DNA of 64,000 nt from an uncultured Alphaproteobacteria bacterium (GTDB lineage Bacteria > Pseudomonadota > Alphaproteobacteria > HIMB59 > GCA-002718135). The DNA lies in contig CACHSZ010000001.1 of NCBI GenBank assembly GCA_902582755.1, forward strand, positions 177,774 through 241,773, in the 5' to 3' direction. A model generated the notes under the pieces. It was not told the origin of the DNA. It made no database searches and saw only the letters and a list, made by a program, of their open reading frames with translations. Of this stretch, positions 53,718 through 64,000 are shown piece after piece; within the stretch, counting starts at the first letter, position 1; every line of letters starts with the position of its first letter. The translations under genes were made by a program, and so were the position numbers.

Positions 53718-54817
53718 TGTCTTGATTCAAAATCTATTCGTGGATCAATAATTGAGTACATAAAATCTCCAATTATTCCCATAACCAAACCGAGTAATGA
53801 GAAGAAATACAGTGTTGCAAATATAACTGGATAATCTCTAGTCAGCGCAGCTTCGTATCCTAGCAAACCTAAACCATCTAAAGAAAAAATAACCTCAATG
53901 AACAGAGAACTTGAAAAAAGAATTCCAATAAATGCTGATGGAAAACCAGCAATTACTATTAACATTGCATTTCTAAATACATGACCATAAAGAACCTTTC
54001 TTTCAGTTAAACCTTTAGACCGTGCAGTAATTACATATTGTTGATTTACTTGATCAAGAAATGAATTTTTTGTTAAAAAAGTCAATCCAGCAAAACCACT
54101 TACAAGCATTGCAGTTAAAGGCAGTGCTAAATGCCAGAAGTAATCTATTATTTTTTGCAATAATGTTAAATCATCAAAATTTTCAGAAAATAAACCTCTT
54201 AGAGGAAAAATATCATAAAATCTTCCTCCTGCAAAAAATACGATTAGTATTACTGCAAATAAAAAATTTGGTATTGCATAACCAATTGTTACAATCGAAC
54301 TTGATACTATATCAAACTTTGATCCATCCTTTATCGCTTTTCTTATACCGAGAGGAATAGATATTAAATATACTAATAAAGTTGTCCATAAACCAAGTGA
54401 TATTGAAACTGGCATTTTATCTAGAACGATAGAAGTAACTTTTTGATCTCTAAAAAAACTTTCTCCAAAATCAAAGGTTAAATAATCTTTTAACATTTTG
54501 ATAAAACGTTGATGTGCTGGTTTGTCCATTCCATACATCTTTTCTATTTCTTTTATAATATCTGGATCAAGGCCTTGTGCTCCTCTATATTTACTATCAT
54601 TAACTGATGTAGAATTATCTAGATTAAACTCTAAAGTTTCACCCTCGCCACCACCAGAAAATCTAGCTGTTGATTCAACAGCTGTACCAGTCATTTGTGC
54701 AATCATTTGTTCTACTGGGCCACCTGGAACAATTTGAATTATTGCAAAATTTATAACCATTATCCCAAAAAGAGTGGGGATAATTAAAAGAAGCCTTTTT
54801 ATTAAGTACGCACCCAT
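53714..54817 (-). CDS. yejB: Peptide ABC transporter permease
   Basis: [34 protein letters not shown], long insertion typical of YejB. Confidence 0.93.
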   Translation of the reverse strand: MGAYLIKRLLLIIPTLFGIMVINFAIIQIVPGGPVEQMIAQMTGTAVESTARFSGGGEGETLEFNLDNSTSVNDSKYRGAQGLDPDIIKEIEKMYGMDKPAHQRFIKMLKDYLTFDFGESFFRDQKVTSIVLDKMPVSISLGLWTTLLVYLISIPLGIRKAIKDGSKFDIVSSSIVTIGYAIPNFLFAVILIVFFAGGRFYDIFPLRGLFSENFDDLTLLQKIIDYFWHLALPLTAMLVSGFAGLTFLTKNSFLDQVNQQYVITARSKGLTERKVLYGHVFRNAMLIVIAGFPSAFIGILFSSSLFIEVIFSLDGLGLLGYEAALTRDYPVIFATLYFFSLLGLVMGIIGDFMYSIIDPRIDFESRQ

Positions 54818-54856
54818 ATTGTGCTATTTTATATTATTTCTAATAAACTTTAATAA

Positions 54857-56683
54857 TTAGTTTGATGTTCTATTTGACTGGATTGTTTCAAATTTATTCT
54901 GATTAATCCACCATGTATCAAAGCCTAAAGAATATTTTGGTTTTATTTTTGGTTGATCAAAAAAATCCCAATATAAAACTCTATATGATGAAATATGCCA
55001 TTGAGGAATAACATAGTAATTCCATAGAAGAACACGATCAAGAGCTTTGGTTATTGTAATTAATTCTTCTCTATCACTAGCATTAATTAGACTTTCAATT
55101 AATCCATCTACAGCATAATTTTTAATACCAACAACATTTCTAGAACCATCTGTGTCTGCAGCATCAGAACCCCAAAAATTTCTTTGTTCATTACCCGGTG
55201 ATAATGATTGTCCAAATGTTTGCACAACCATATCAAAATCAAAAGTTTCCATTCTTTTTTGATATTGAGCACTATCGATTGTTCTTACCTCAGCAATTAT
55301 TCCCAATTTTTCAAGATTATCTTTAAATGGAAAAACTATTCTCTCAAAAGCTGGTGATCGTAATAAGATTTCAAATTCAAAAGGTTCTTTTGTACTAGAA
55401 TGTAAAAGTTTACCATCAACTAATTCCCATCCAGATTCTTCTAAAAGTTTTGAAGCTTCTTGCAATTGCATCCTCATGTAACCCGAACCATCTGTAACTG
55501 GATTTGTATACTCTTCTATAAATACTTCTTTTGGTAGTACATCAAAATATGGATTTAAATAATTTAATTCTTCTTTTGAAGGAAGACCAGAGGAAGCAAG
55601 TTCTGAATTTTCAAAAAAGCTATCTGTTCTTTTATATGCATCAAAAAATAAATTTTTATTAGACCACTCAAAATCAAAAGCATAAGAAAGAGCTTTTCTT
55701 ACTCTTCTATCTTTAAATTTATCTTTTCTAATATTAAATGCAAAACCTTGCATACCTTGTGGATTTTCATGACTTATTAATTCTTTTTTAATTAAGCCTT
55801 CATTCACTGCGTTTATATCATAAGCAGTTGCCCACTCTTTTGATGAATTTTCAGAGAAGAAATCAATCTCACCAGATTTAAAAGCTTCTCTTTCAATACC
55901 TCTGTCTTTGTAATAATCATATCTAATTGTGCCAAAGTTATCTTTACCAATTTTAATTGGTATTGATGCATCAAAACCCCAATAATTTTGATCTAGTTCG
56001 TAGGTAATTGATCTTCCACTATCAAATGATTTAATCTTATATGGACCACTTCCAATTGGTATTTCCAGAGATGTTTCTTCAAAGTTTTTATTTTCCCAAT
56101 AATGTTTTGGTAGTACAGGTAGTTGACCAACAATTAACACTAATTCTTTATTCGTGTTTGTTGTAAAATTAAATCTAACTTTGTTTTCTTGTTCTTTAAT
56201 TACTTCTTTTACATCTCCATAGTAGTATTTATAAAATGGGTGGCCTTTTTCCATTAAGGTATTAAATGTCCAAACAACATCGTCAGCTGTAATTTTTTTC
56301 CCATCGTGCCAATACGCTTCATTTCTTAATGTAAATGAAACCCAAGATCTATCATCTGGCCATTCAATCGTTTCTGCCAATAATCCGTATTCCGTAAATG
56401 CTTCATCACTTGATCCCGTTGTTAATGTTTCATACAATCCTCCAATTCCAGCAGCAGAGGTACCTTTTAAAATAAATGGATTGAAACTGTCATAGGTTCC
56501 AATGGCACTTCTTACTATTGATCCACCTTTTATTGAATTTGGATTAATATATTCAACATTTCCAAAATTTTTTGAGTATTTTGGCTCACCATGCATTGCA
56601 ATTGCATGTGATATATTAGTATTTGCTTGTGCTTTTAATTGAAAAATTAGAGTAAACGTAAAGATCAAAGCGAGTATTTTCAT
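54857..56683 (-). CDS. yejA: Peptide ABC transporter substrate-binding protein
   Basis: Signal peptide, SBP_bac_5 features (ITADDVVWTFNTLMEKGHP, IPIGSGPYKI). Confidence 0.93.
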   Translation of the reverse strand: MKILALIFTFTLIFQLKAQANTNISHAIAMHGEPKYSKNFGNVEYINPNSIKGGSIVRSAIGTYDSFNPFILKGTSAAGIGGLYETLTTGSSDEAFTEYGLLAETIEWPDDRSWVSFTLRNEAYWHDGKKITADDVVWTFNTLMEKGHPFYKYYYGDVKEVIKEQENKVRFNFTTNTNKELVLIVGQLPVLPKHYWENKNFEETSLEIPIGSGPYKIKSFDSGRSITYELDQNYWGFDASIPIKIGKDNFGTIRYDYYKDRGIEREAFKSGEIDFFSENSSKEWATAYDINAVNEGLIKKELISHENPQGMQGFAFNIRKDKFKDRRVRKALSYAFDFEWSNKNLFFDAYKRTDSFFENSELASSGLPSKEELNYLNPYFDVLPKEVFIEEYTNPVTDGSGYMRMQLQEASKLLEESGWELVDGKLLHSSTKEPFEFEILLRSPAFERIVFPFKDNLEKLGIIAEVRTIDSAQYQKRMETFDFDMVVQTFGQSLSPGNEQRNFWGSDAADTDGSRNVVGIKNYAVDGLIESLINASDREELITITKALDRVLLWNYYVIPQWHISSYRVLYWDFFDQPKIKPKYSLGFDTWWINQNKFETIQSNRTSN

Positions 56684-56724
56684 ATTTATAATATATGTCG
56701 ATTTATTAAAAATTAAAATAAATT

Positions 56725-57498
56725 TTAGTTTATTAATTTAATTATTTCATCATGAAGCGAGCTTGTACTGGAAGCAACTAAACTGCCATCTGAGTCTAAA
56801 GATATATCTTGTCCAAACTTATCCGTAATTACTCCACCAGCTCCTTCAATTACATTTACAAGAGCCATATAATCATGCACTTTTAATGTATCTTCTAAAA
56901 CAATATCAATTAAACCTGAGGCTAACATCCCATACATATAACAATCACCACCAAGTCTATAGTATCGTGATTTTTCTTTTAGTAATTCTAATCCTTTTCT
57001 GATTTGAGGTTCATTAAAATATAATCCAGATGTAAAAAGATAGGCATCTTTAATTTGTTTAATAGTACTAGTTTGAACATCTTTTCCATTACATTTTGTC
57101 TGTTGATTTTTTTCTCCTATCCACCGCTCATTGTGTGCTGGACAATTAATAATCCCTAAAACTGGTTTTTTGTTATGAAGCAATGCAATTAAATTACCAA
57201 AATCTTTATGGCCAGCTATGTAGCTCCTTGTGCCATCTATAGGATCTAGTACCCATATAAATTCAGCTTCAATTTTTTCATTTTCATACTCTTCACCCAA
57301 AATTCCATGATTAGGATATTCTTTTCTTATTCTTTCTCTTAAAACTTGTTCTGTTTCTTTATCTGCTAAAGTTACAGGACTTTCATCATCTTTAATTTCT
57401 ATTTCAATTTTATTTCTAAAATAATGCATCGAAGTTTTAGATGCATCATCGGCTAAAGAGTTTGCAAATTTTGAAAACTCTTCTGTATCTATAGTCAT
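56725..57498 (-). CDS. hisN: Inositol monophosphatase-family histidinol-phosphatase
   Basis: GEEYENE, VLDPIDGTRSYIAGHKDFGNLIAL. Confidence 0.85.
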   Translation of the reverse strand: MTIDTEEFSKFANSLADDASKTSMHYFRNKIEIEIKDDESPVTLADKETEQVLRERIRKEYPNHGILGEEYENEKIEAEFIWVLDPIDGTRSYIAGHKDFGNLIALLHNKKPVLGIINCPAHNERWIGEKNQQTKCNGKDVQTSTIKQIKDAYLFTSGLYFNEPQIRKGLELLKEKSRYYRLGGDCYMYGMLASGLIDIVLEDTLKVHDYMALVNVIEGAGGVITDKFGQDISLDSDGSLVASSTSSLHDEIIKLIN

Positions 57499-57507
57499 TA
57501 ATTTAGT

Positions 57508-58053
57508 TTATGGAAGTGGTGCTGGATTATCTGAGTGTTCTCTTAGGAAATAAACTAAGTCTGCTCTATCTTTTACTTTTTTCAAACCTGCAAAGTTCAT
57601 TTTTGTACCTTTTATATATTTTTTTGGTTTATATAAAAATTCTGCTAATTCTTCATATCCCCATTCCCCACCATATTCAGCTAAAGCTTTGGAGTATGCA
57701 AAACCTTCAACATTTGCTTTTGGTCTATTTATAATATTCCATAAGTGTGGACCTACTTTATTTGCACTACCTTTTTCGTAATTATGGCACGTAGCACATT
57801 TTTTGAATAATTTTTCTCCATTATCGAGAGAAGCACTTGCTAATAACATTGAAATTGGCTCAATTACTTCTTCTTTTTTTTCTACTACTCCAACGCCAGT
57901 CGAATCCTCAGGAACGTCTATTTTATAAGCCGTTTCTTTTTTTTCATCATGATCAATATTAATGACTAAATCTCCAAAATGCCCGATAAGGGTAACAATT
58001 AAGACTGCTAATATAATAGATGCTAAAATTTTATTAACTTCAAGCCCAGACAT
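57508..58053 (-). CDS. Membrane-anchored c-type cytochrome
   Basis: CATCH heme motif, KVGPHLWNI, distal Met region (KGTKMNF), N-terminal TM; start revised to MSGLEVNKIL. Confidence 0.88.
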   Translation of the reverse strand: MSGLEVNKILASIILAVLIVTLIGHFGDLVINIDHDEKKETAYKIDVPEDSTGVGVVEKKEEVIEPISMLLASASLDNGEKLFKKCATCHNYEKGSANKVGPHLWNIINRPKANVEGFAYSKALAEYGGEWGYEELAEFLYKPKKYIKGTKMNFAGLKKVKDRADLVYFLREHSDNPAPLP

Positions 58054-58144
58054 GTATAAGTACATATACAGATTTTTTAGAAGAAAGAATATATTTGTCG
58101 TAAGTATGAAATTTAAATTCTCTTGCCTAATTGTCGCATAAATT

Positions 58145-58879
58145 ATGAAAAATGTTGTAATTATACCTTCACGAATGGCTTCAAATAGACTGCCGGGCAA
58201 ACCATTAATAGCTATAGATGGTATTCCAATGATACAACGAGTATGGCAACAAGCAATTGAGTCAAATATTGGAGAAGTGTTTGTTGCATGCTCTGAAATT
58301 GAAGTGCACGACTTAATTGTAAGTAATGGTGGCAAAGCTATTATGACAGATCCAAATCTCCCCTCTGGAACTGATAGAGTTCATGCCGCTTTTTTAAAAA
58401 TAAATAATAATCAAGATATTGATATAATAATCAATTTACAAGGAGATATGCCTCTTATAAATCCAGAACATATTCTTAAAGTCATTAACCCAATAAAAAG
58501 AAATTTTACCATTGGCACACTCGCAACAAACTTACATGATAATGAATTAAATAATCCCAATGTAACAAAAGTTGAAGTTGATTTTAAAAAAAATGAAACA
58601 GCGCAGGCTTTAAGTTTTTACAGAGAAGTTAAGATAGAAAATAAAAACTTATACCATCATGTTGGTATCTATAGTTATACTCCAGTTTCAATAAATACAT
58701 TTATCAATCTACCTAAATCTAAAAATGAAATAGAACTAAGTTTAGAACAAATGAGAGCTATGGATTCTAACATTCCAATTGGAGTTACGTATGTTCCTGA
58801 AGTTCCAATGAGTGTGGATACAAAAGAGGATTTAATAAATATTGAAACTAATATAAGAGAGCACAATGATAAAAGTTAA
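58145..58879 (+). CDS. kdsB: 3-deoxy-manno-octulosonate cytidylyltransferase
   Basis: VIIPSRMASNRLPGKPLIAIDGIPMIQRVW, NLQGDMPLI. Confidence 0.95.
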   Translation: MKNVVIIPSRMASNRLPGKPLIAIDGIPMIQRVWQQAIESNIGEVFVACSEIEVHDLIVSNGGKAIMTDPNLPSGTDRVHAAFLKINNNQDIDIIINLQGDMPLINPEHILKVINPIKRNFTIGTLATNLHDNELNNPNVTKVEVDFKKNETAQALSFYREVKIENKNLYHHVGIYSYTPVSINTFINLPKSKNEIELSLEQMRAMDSNIPIGVTYVPEVPMSVDTKEDLINIETNIREHNDKS

Positions 58880-59708
58880 TAGTTTTTCATTTCAAGGTGT
58901 AAATGGTGCTTATAGTGAACAAGCTGGAAAAAATATTTTTCCAAACGCAACAAGTATACCGTGTGCAACTTTTGAAGATATGTTTGAACATGTTAGATCT
59001 GGAAAATCTGAAGCAGCAATGGTTCCAATAGAAAACTCTCTTGCAGGAAGAGTAGCTGATACTCAAAGATTGATACCTGACTCTGATTTAAAAATAACTT
59101 ATGAATATTTTCATGAAGTAAATCATAACTTACTTGGAATTAGAGGTGCAAAAATCTCAGATATCAAAAGAATAAGAAGTCATGAACAGGGAATTGCCCA
59201 ATGTCGAAACAAAATTTTAAAACTAGATAAGCAAATGATTGTTGAAGCTGATACAGCCGGATCTGCTAAATTAATTTCAGAGTTAAATAATATTGAAGAT
59301 GGAGCTATCGCATCTGAACTTGCTGCTGATATATATGATCTTGATATATTGGAAAAAAATTTCCAAGATACCCAAAATAACGTAACTCGATTTCTTGTTA
59401 TGCAAAAAAATTTATCAGATATAAATCTAGAAACAAAGGATATCCTTACAACATTAGTATTTACAGTTAGAAGTATTCCAGCAGTTTTGTACAAATGTCT
59501 TGGTGGATTTGCTAGTAATGGTGTTAACATAACTAAGCTTGAGAGTTACATTCACCCACAGGGTTTTGATGTTGCACAATTTTATATAGATTTTGAGGGA
59601 CATCCTGAGAATACATCTGTAAAATTAGCACTAGAAGAAATGAAATTTTTTTGTAAGAAGATAGAAATCCTTGGAGTATATGAGAAATCTTCATTCAGGA
59701 AAAAATAG
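58866..59708 (+). CDS. pheA: Prephenate dehydratase
   Basis: FQGVNGAYSEQAG, PIENSLAGRV, NVTRFLV, ACT domain with ESYIHPQG. Confidence 0.95.
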   Translation: MIKVNSFSFQGVNGAYSEQAGKNIFPNATSIPCATFEDMFEHVRSGKSEAAMVPIENSLAGRVADTQRLIPDSDLKITYEYFHEVNHNLLGIRGAKISDIKRIRSHEQGIAQCRNKILKLDKQMIVEADTAGSAKLISELNNIEDGAIASELAADIYDLDILEKNFQDTQNNVTRFLVMQKNLSDINLETKDILTTLVFTVRSIPAVLYKCLGGFASNGVNITKLESYIHPQGFDVAQFYIDFEGHPENTSVKLALEEMKFFCKKIEILGVYEKSSFRKK

Positions 59709-59762
59709 GTTTTTTTAAAAAGTCTATTTATATTTTATTTACATTAATGTTATATTGCTACA

Positions 59763-59850
59763 GGGAGGATTGAGGGCAAATAAATTGCTAATCCAGTCAG
59801 ATCTGAAAAGAAGCAGCTGTAACAATCTTGTTTGGGTCTCAACTCCTTCC
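59763..59850 (+). ncRNA. ffs: Signal recognition particle RNA (small bacterial type)
   Basis: cCAGTCAGATCTGAAAAGAAGCAGC domain-IV core with GAAA tetraloop; end helix ggaggattgag / ctcaactcctTcc; immediately upstream of dnaX. Confidence 0.88.
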
Positions 59851-59860
59851 ATTAATTATA

Positions 59861-61549
59861 ATGACAGAAGAAAAAAAATACAAAGTTTTAGCTAGAAAAT
59901 ACAGACCGCAAAAATTTGAAAATTTAATTGGTCAAGAATTATTAGTAAAAATTCTATCAAACGCTATTAATAATGACCGGCTGGCTCATGCTTACATTCT
60001 AACCGGTGTCAGAGGTGTTGGAAAAACCACAACTGCTAGACTTATAGCAATGAGTATTAATTGCAAAAATAGGGATAAAAAAAATTGTGAACCATGCGGA
60101 AATTGTGATTCATGCAAATCAACAACTTCAGACAGCAATCTTGATGTTATTGAGATTGATGCGGCATCGAATACTGGAGTTGATGACATTAGAGAAATAA
60201 TTGACAATGTAAAATATAAACCCGTTATTGGAGATTATAAAATATTTATAATTGATGAAGTTCATATGCTTTCAAAAAGTGCATTCAATGCACTGCTAAA
60301 AACTTTAGAAGAACCACCAGAACATGTTAAATTTATCTTTGCCACAACAGAAATCAAAAAAGTACCAATAACTGTTTTATCGAGGTGTCAGAGATTTGAT
60401 TTACATAGAATAGAGAATAAAATTTTATCAGATCATTTAATAAAAATTTCCAAACTAGAAAATATTGATATTGATTTAGACGCTATTTCGTTAATTGTTA
60501 GATCGGCAGATGGATCTGTAAGAGATGGTCTTAGTTTATTAGATCAAGCAATAACTAGCCCAAATGAAAAAGTTGACTCGCAAACTGTAATAAGCATGCT
60601 TGGATTAGCTGATAGAGAAAAAATATTTAACTTAGTTGAAATTATTTTAGAAGGAGATGCGCTTGGTGCAATTAACAAATATAAAGAATTGTATGAATTA
60701 GGAGCAGATATAGCAATGATATTTGATGAACTATTAAACGTAGTACATTTTCTTGTTCAAATAAAAATAGCACCAGATTTAAAAGATGACATTTATATTC
60801 CTGAATTTGAAAGAAATAAGGGAGCTGAATTGTCATCAAAAATGACATTAAATAATTTAAATATTATATGGCAAATTTTATTCAAAGGTTATCAAGAATT
60901 ACAAAATAGCTCTCATTTATATCAACATGGGGAAATGATTATTTTAAGAATAATTTATTTACATGATGGTCCAACCCCAGAAGATTTAATTAAAAAAATG
61001 GACAGAGAAGTCGTTGAAAAAGAACCCTTAGAAAAAAATCTTGAACTACAAAATGAAGCTAATGAAAGTAGCAAAGTTCTAAATTTTAATGAAAATAAAA
61101 AAGAAATTTTACCAAAAGAAAATGCTGACATAATGCATGTTCAAGACTTCAGACATTTTGTCGATATGTTTTTTAAAAATAGAGAAGGATTACTCCACAC
61201 TAAATTGTACAATGATGTGAAGTTAGTCTCTTTTAAAGAGGGAGAAGTTACTTTAAATACATCTAAAATTAATGACACTGCCTTCAATAGAACAGTTGCA
61301 AAATTAATCTCTAAATGGACAGGAAGAATATGGCAGATACATTCATCTACAAGTAATCTTGGAAAAAGTTTACATGATGAGGATATTATTAACCAGCAAA
61401 AAGAAATTGAAATAATGAAAAATCATCCAGAAGTAAAAAAAATATTAAAAGAATTTCCTAAAAGTAAAATTCACGCTATTACAGAACTAGGTGAAATAAA
61501 TAATGATGAGACAGATATAAATCAACCAAAGATGAAAAAGGAGAAATAA
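59861..61549 (+). CDS. dnaX: DNA polymerase III gamma/tau subunit
   Basis: GVRGVGKTTTARLIA, zinc CEPCGNCDSC, IDEVHMLSKSAFNALLKTLEEPP; start at MTEEKKYK, downstream of the SRP RNA. Confidence 0.96.
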   Translation: MTEEKKYKVLARKYRPQKFENLIGQELLVKILSNAINNDRLAHAYILTGVRGVGKTTTARLIAMSINCKNRDKKNCEPCGNCDSCKSTTSDSNLDVIEIDAASNTGVDDIREIIDNVKYKPVIGDYKIFIIDEVHMLSKSAFNALLKTLEEPPEHVKFIFATTEIKKVPITVLSRCQRFDLHRIENKILSDHLIKISKLENIDIDLDAISLIVRSADGSVRDGLSLLDQAITSPNEKVDSQTVISMLGLADREKIFNLVEIILEGDALGAINKYKELYELGADIAMIFDELLNVVHFLVQIKIAPDLKDDIYIPEFERNKGAELSSKMTLNNLNIIWQILFKGYQELQNSSHLYQHGEMIILRIIYLHDGPTPEDLIKKMDREVVEKEPLEKNLELQNEANESSKVLNFNENKKEILPKENADIMHVQDFRHFVDMFFKNREGLLHTKLYNDVKLVSFKEGEVTLNTSKINDTAFNRTVAKLISKWTGRIWQIHSSTSNLGKSLHDEDIINQQKEIEIMKNHPEVKKILKEFPKSKIHAITELGEINNDETDINQPKMKKEK

Positions 61550-61872
61550 TGGTTAATTTAGGTAATATGATGAAGCAAGCTCAACAGTTGCAAAAGAAAA
61601 TGGCTGAAGCACAGAATAAATTAAATGATATTGAAGTTGAAGGTACTTCTGGAGGAGGTCTTATTAAAGTAACAGCTACAGCAAAAGGTATTTTTAAAAG
61701 AATTTCAATTGATGATAGCTTAATCAAGCAAGAGGAGAAAGAAATACTTGAAGATCTGATTGTAGCTGCAATAAATGATGCCAAAGAAAAAGGAGAAGCT
61801 GCAGCCCAAGAAGAAATGAAAAATCTCACAGGTGGTCTACCATTACCTCCAGGAATGAAACTTCCTTTCTAA
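61549..61872 (+). CDS. YbaB/EbfC nucleoid-associated protein
   Basis: MVNLGNMMKQAQQLQKKMAEAQ, dnaX-ybaB-recR order. Confidence 0.95.
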   Translation: MVNLGNMMKQAQQLQKKMAEAQNKLNDIEVEGTSGGGLIKVTATAKGIFKRISIDDSLIKQEEKEILEDLIVAAINDAKEKGEAAAQEEMKNLTGGLPLPPGMKLPF

Positions 61873-61874
61873 AA

Positions 61875-62474
61875 ATGGAGCAATCCCCAATAGATAAGTT
61901 AATAAACGATATTTCAAAACTTCCAGGATTAGGAAGAAGATCAGCTCAAAGAATTGCTCTTTTTTTATTAAAAAATAAAGATAAAAATTTATCTCCTTTA
62001 ATTGAGAGTTTAAACTTATCTTATAATAAAATTATTGAGTGCTCAGAATGTGGAAATATAGACATGGTAAATCCATGCAATATTTGTGCAAATCCTAAAA
62101 GGGATAAAGCAACTATTTGTGTTGTTGAGGATGTGTCAGATTTGTGGACATTAGAAAAAGTAGGATTTTATCGTGGCCTCTATAATGTTTTAGGTGGTTC
62201 ATTATCAGCAATACAAGGTATAGGAACTGATGAATTGAAAATAGAACATCTACTAAACAGAATTGAAACAAATAATGTTAAAGAAATTATTCTTGCCTTA
62301 AGTACAACTATGGAAGGACAAACAACATCTTTTGTTATTGCAGATAAGCTAGAAAAATTTAAAGAATTAAATGTAACAAGACTTGCGCAAGGCATTCCTA
62401 TGGGCGGAGAAGTACACTACTTAGATGAAAACACATTAAATACAGCATTCCAATCTAGAAAAAAAATTACATAA
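61875..62474 (+). CDS. recR: Recombination protein RecR
   Basis: LPGLGRRSAQRIALFLL, CSECGNIDMVNPCNIC, VVEDVSDLWTLE Toprim. Confidence 0.97.
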   Translation: MEQSPIDKLINDISKLPGLGRRSAQRIALFLLKNKDKNLSPLIESLNLSYNKIIECSECGNIDMVNPCNICANPKRDKATICVVEDVSDLWTLEKVGFYRGLYNVLGGSLSAIQGIGTDELKIEHLLNRIETNNVKEIILALSTTMEGQTTSFVIADKLEKFKELNVTRLAQGIPMGGEVHYLDENTLNTAFQSRKKIT

Positions 62475-62480
62475 ATAAAA

Positions 62481-62990
62481 ATGGATAAATTACTTTACGT
62501 TCCAAATCCACTATTACGCCAAAAAGCGAATAAAATTCAGTCTGTTGGAATTAAGGAAAAAGAAATTGCAAAAAAAATGATGCAAATAATGTTAAAAGCA
62601 CCAGGTGTAGGTTTAGCAGCAAATCAAATTGGGATTCTAAAACAAATTGTGACTATATTTTTTGTTGATCAAGAGACTAAAAAAGAAACTCAATATACAT
62701 TATTTAACCCCAATATTATTTCTTACTCTCAAGAAAAAATTGTTATGGAAGAGGGTTGTCTATCTCTTCCTGAACAATTTGCAGAAATAGAGAGACCTCA
62801 AAATATATTAGTCGAGTACTTAGATGAAAATAACAAACAAATAACAAAAGAAGTGAGTGGAGTGGAATCAAGAATTTTACAACATGAAATTGATCATCTT
62901 TCTGGAAAGTTATTTGTAGATTATCTTTCTTCATTAAAAAGGAACATAATGATCAAAAAAGTACAAAAATTTTTAAAAAACAAAAAATAA
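62481..62990 (+). CDS. def: Peptide deformylase
   Basis: GVGLAANQIG, EEGCLSLP, LQHEIDHLSGKLF. Confidence 0.97.
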   Translation: MDKLLYVPNPLLRQKANKIQSVGIKEKEIAKKMMQIMLKAPGVGLAANQIGILKQIVTIFFVDQETKKETQYTLFNPNIISYSQEKIVMEEGCLSLPEQFAEIERPQNILVEYLDENNKQITKEVSGVESRILQHEIDHLSGKLFVDYLSSLKRNIMIKKVQKFLKNKK

Positions 62991-63913
62991 TGAATAATAA
63001 GAAAATAATTTTTATGGGTTCGCCAAAAATAGCCTCTGACTATCTTGAGGCTTTGATTAAAAGTAATTTCAATATTTCTGCAGTATTTTCACAACCCCCA
63101 AAAAAGAAATCTAGAGGAATGAAAAAAATTGAATCTGAAGTCCATCAACTTGCAAATAAAAATAACATAGAAGTTTTTTGTCCAAATATATTTGATAAAG
63201 ATACTATTGAGACAGTGAAAAAATTAAATCCTGATTTAATTATTGTCATGGCATACGGTAAAATATTGCCAAAAGATATTTTAGATTTACCACCATTTGG
63301 TTGTATCAATATTCATGTTTCTTTGTTGCCTAGATGGAGGGGTGCAGCGCCAATAGAGCATTCTTTAATAAATGGCGATAAAGAGACGGGTATATCAATA
63401 ATACAGCTAATCGAAAAACTAGATGCTGGACCAATTATTAATCAAAAAAAAATAGATATAGAAGAGGGTTGTAATAAAAATGAATTAAGTCAAAAATTAA
63501 CAGAGGTTGGAATCAAATTATTAGTGGAAACTATTCCTCTTATATTTGATAAAAAAATTTCTTATTCTGATCAGGATGATAATGATGCAACATATGCAAA
63601 TAAAATATCTTCACTAAACAGAAAAATTAATTTTAATAAATCTGTAAATGAAGTTTTAAATCTTATAAGAGCGCATTCACCTAAACCTGGTGCTTGGTTT
63701 ACTATACAAAATGAAAGAATTAAAATTATTAAAGCAACAAAATCAAACTCTATTGGTAATGCATCGACAATTCTTAACGAAACCTTTGATATTGGGTGCA
63801 ATGATGGAAGTATTGAGCCACTAATTTTACAAAGAGAAGGCAAAAATGCTATTTCTAAAGATGATTTTCTTCGGGGTTATAGCTTTAAGATTAATGATAT
63901 AATAAATGCCTAA
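62990..63913 (+). CDS. fmt: Methionyl-tRNA formyltransferase
   Basis: IIFMGSPKIASDYLEAL, NIHVSLLPRWRGAAPIEHSLINGDKETGISI. Confidence 0.97.
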   Translation: MNNKKIIFMGSPKIASDYLEALIKSNFNISAVFSQPPKKKSRGMKKIESEVHQLANKNNIEVFCPNIFDKDTIETVKKLNPDLIIVMAYGKILPKDILDLPPFGCINIHVSLLPRWRGAAPIEHSLINGDKETGISIIQLIEKLDAGPIINQKKIDIEEGCNKNELSQKLTEVGIKLLVETIPLIFDKKISYSDQDDNDATYANKISSLNRKINFNKSVNEVLNLIRAHSPKPGAWFTIQNERIKIIKATKSNSIGNASTILNETFDIGCNDGSIEPLILQREGKNAISKDDFLRGYSFKINDIINA

Positions 63914-64000
63914 CTATAAGATAATATTAGAATATGACGGGACTAATTATGTAGGTTGGCAACGTCAAGAAAATGGTCCTTCTGTTCAGCAATTGGTTGA
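63906..64000 (+). CDS. truA: tRNA pseudouridine synthase A (truncated by window end)
   Basis: MPNYKIILEYDGTNYVGWQRQENGPSVQQLV; overlaps fmt stop; not in ORF track. Confidence 0.9.
   Translation, partial: MPNYKIILEYDGTNYVGWQRQENGPSVQQLV

Noticed and set aside
54061-54360. Plus-strand 99-aa ORF in yejB
   Set aside because: Antisense to the permease gene, low-complexity translation
58054-58335. N-terminal extension of the cytochrome c ORF in the track
   Set aside because: Extension overlaps kdsB antisense and precedes a natural start (MSGLEVNKIL) leading into the TM anchor
59828-59860. Upstream dnaX start in the track
   Set aside because: Lies within the SRP RNA; MTEEKKYK at 59861 is the natural start

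Overview
The window is an AT-rich, tightly packed, almost entirely chromosomal housekeeping region. Gene content and order (chvI-chvG, ahcY-metK, tsaE-amgK-murU, trxA, folC-accD-trpABF, pyrF-ihfB-rpsA-cmk-aroA, lptBAC-kdsD-rnd, gltDB, infC-rpmI-rplT-pheST, SRP RNA-dnaX-ybaB-recR-def-fmt-truA) indicate a streamlined marine-type alphaproteobacterium, possibly SAR11/HIMB59-like (taxonomy is inferred from gene content only). About 60 protein genes, one tRNA-Ser(GGA) and one SRP RNA are supported. Two small accessory patches carry surface-polysaccharide genes: about 35.8-38.8 kb (GT4 plus two GT9), and about 45.5-51.1 kb (radical SAM protein, GT2, secreted protein, TPR-methyltransferase). The second patch lies around a tRNA-Ser and a decayed tRNA-Ser copy. 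The items most worth a second look are: an unlisted 42-aa ArfA-like ORF converging on the grx-nrdB-nrdA operon; a class I RNR beta subunit with Glu at the usual first Asp ligand but the radical Tyr kept; a GC-rich bulged hairpin leader before rpmI-rplT; a likely AUU/UUG start for infC; a 38-codon glycosyltransferase relic beside lepA; a tRNA-Ser/pseudo-tRNA-Ser pair whose first copy supplies the stop codon of a glycosyltransferase gene; and three synteny scars where PTS-Ntr/sigma-54 and addAB genes are usually found. I found no CRISPR array, transposon, prophage or clearly novel defence system.
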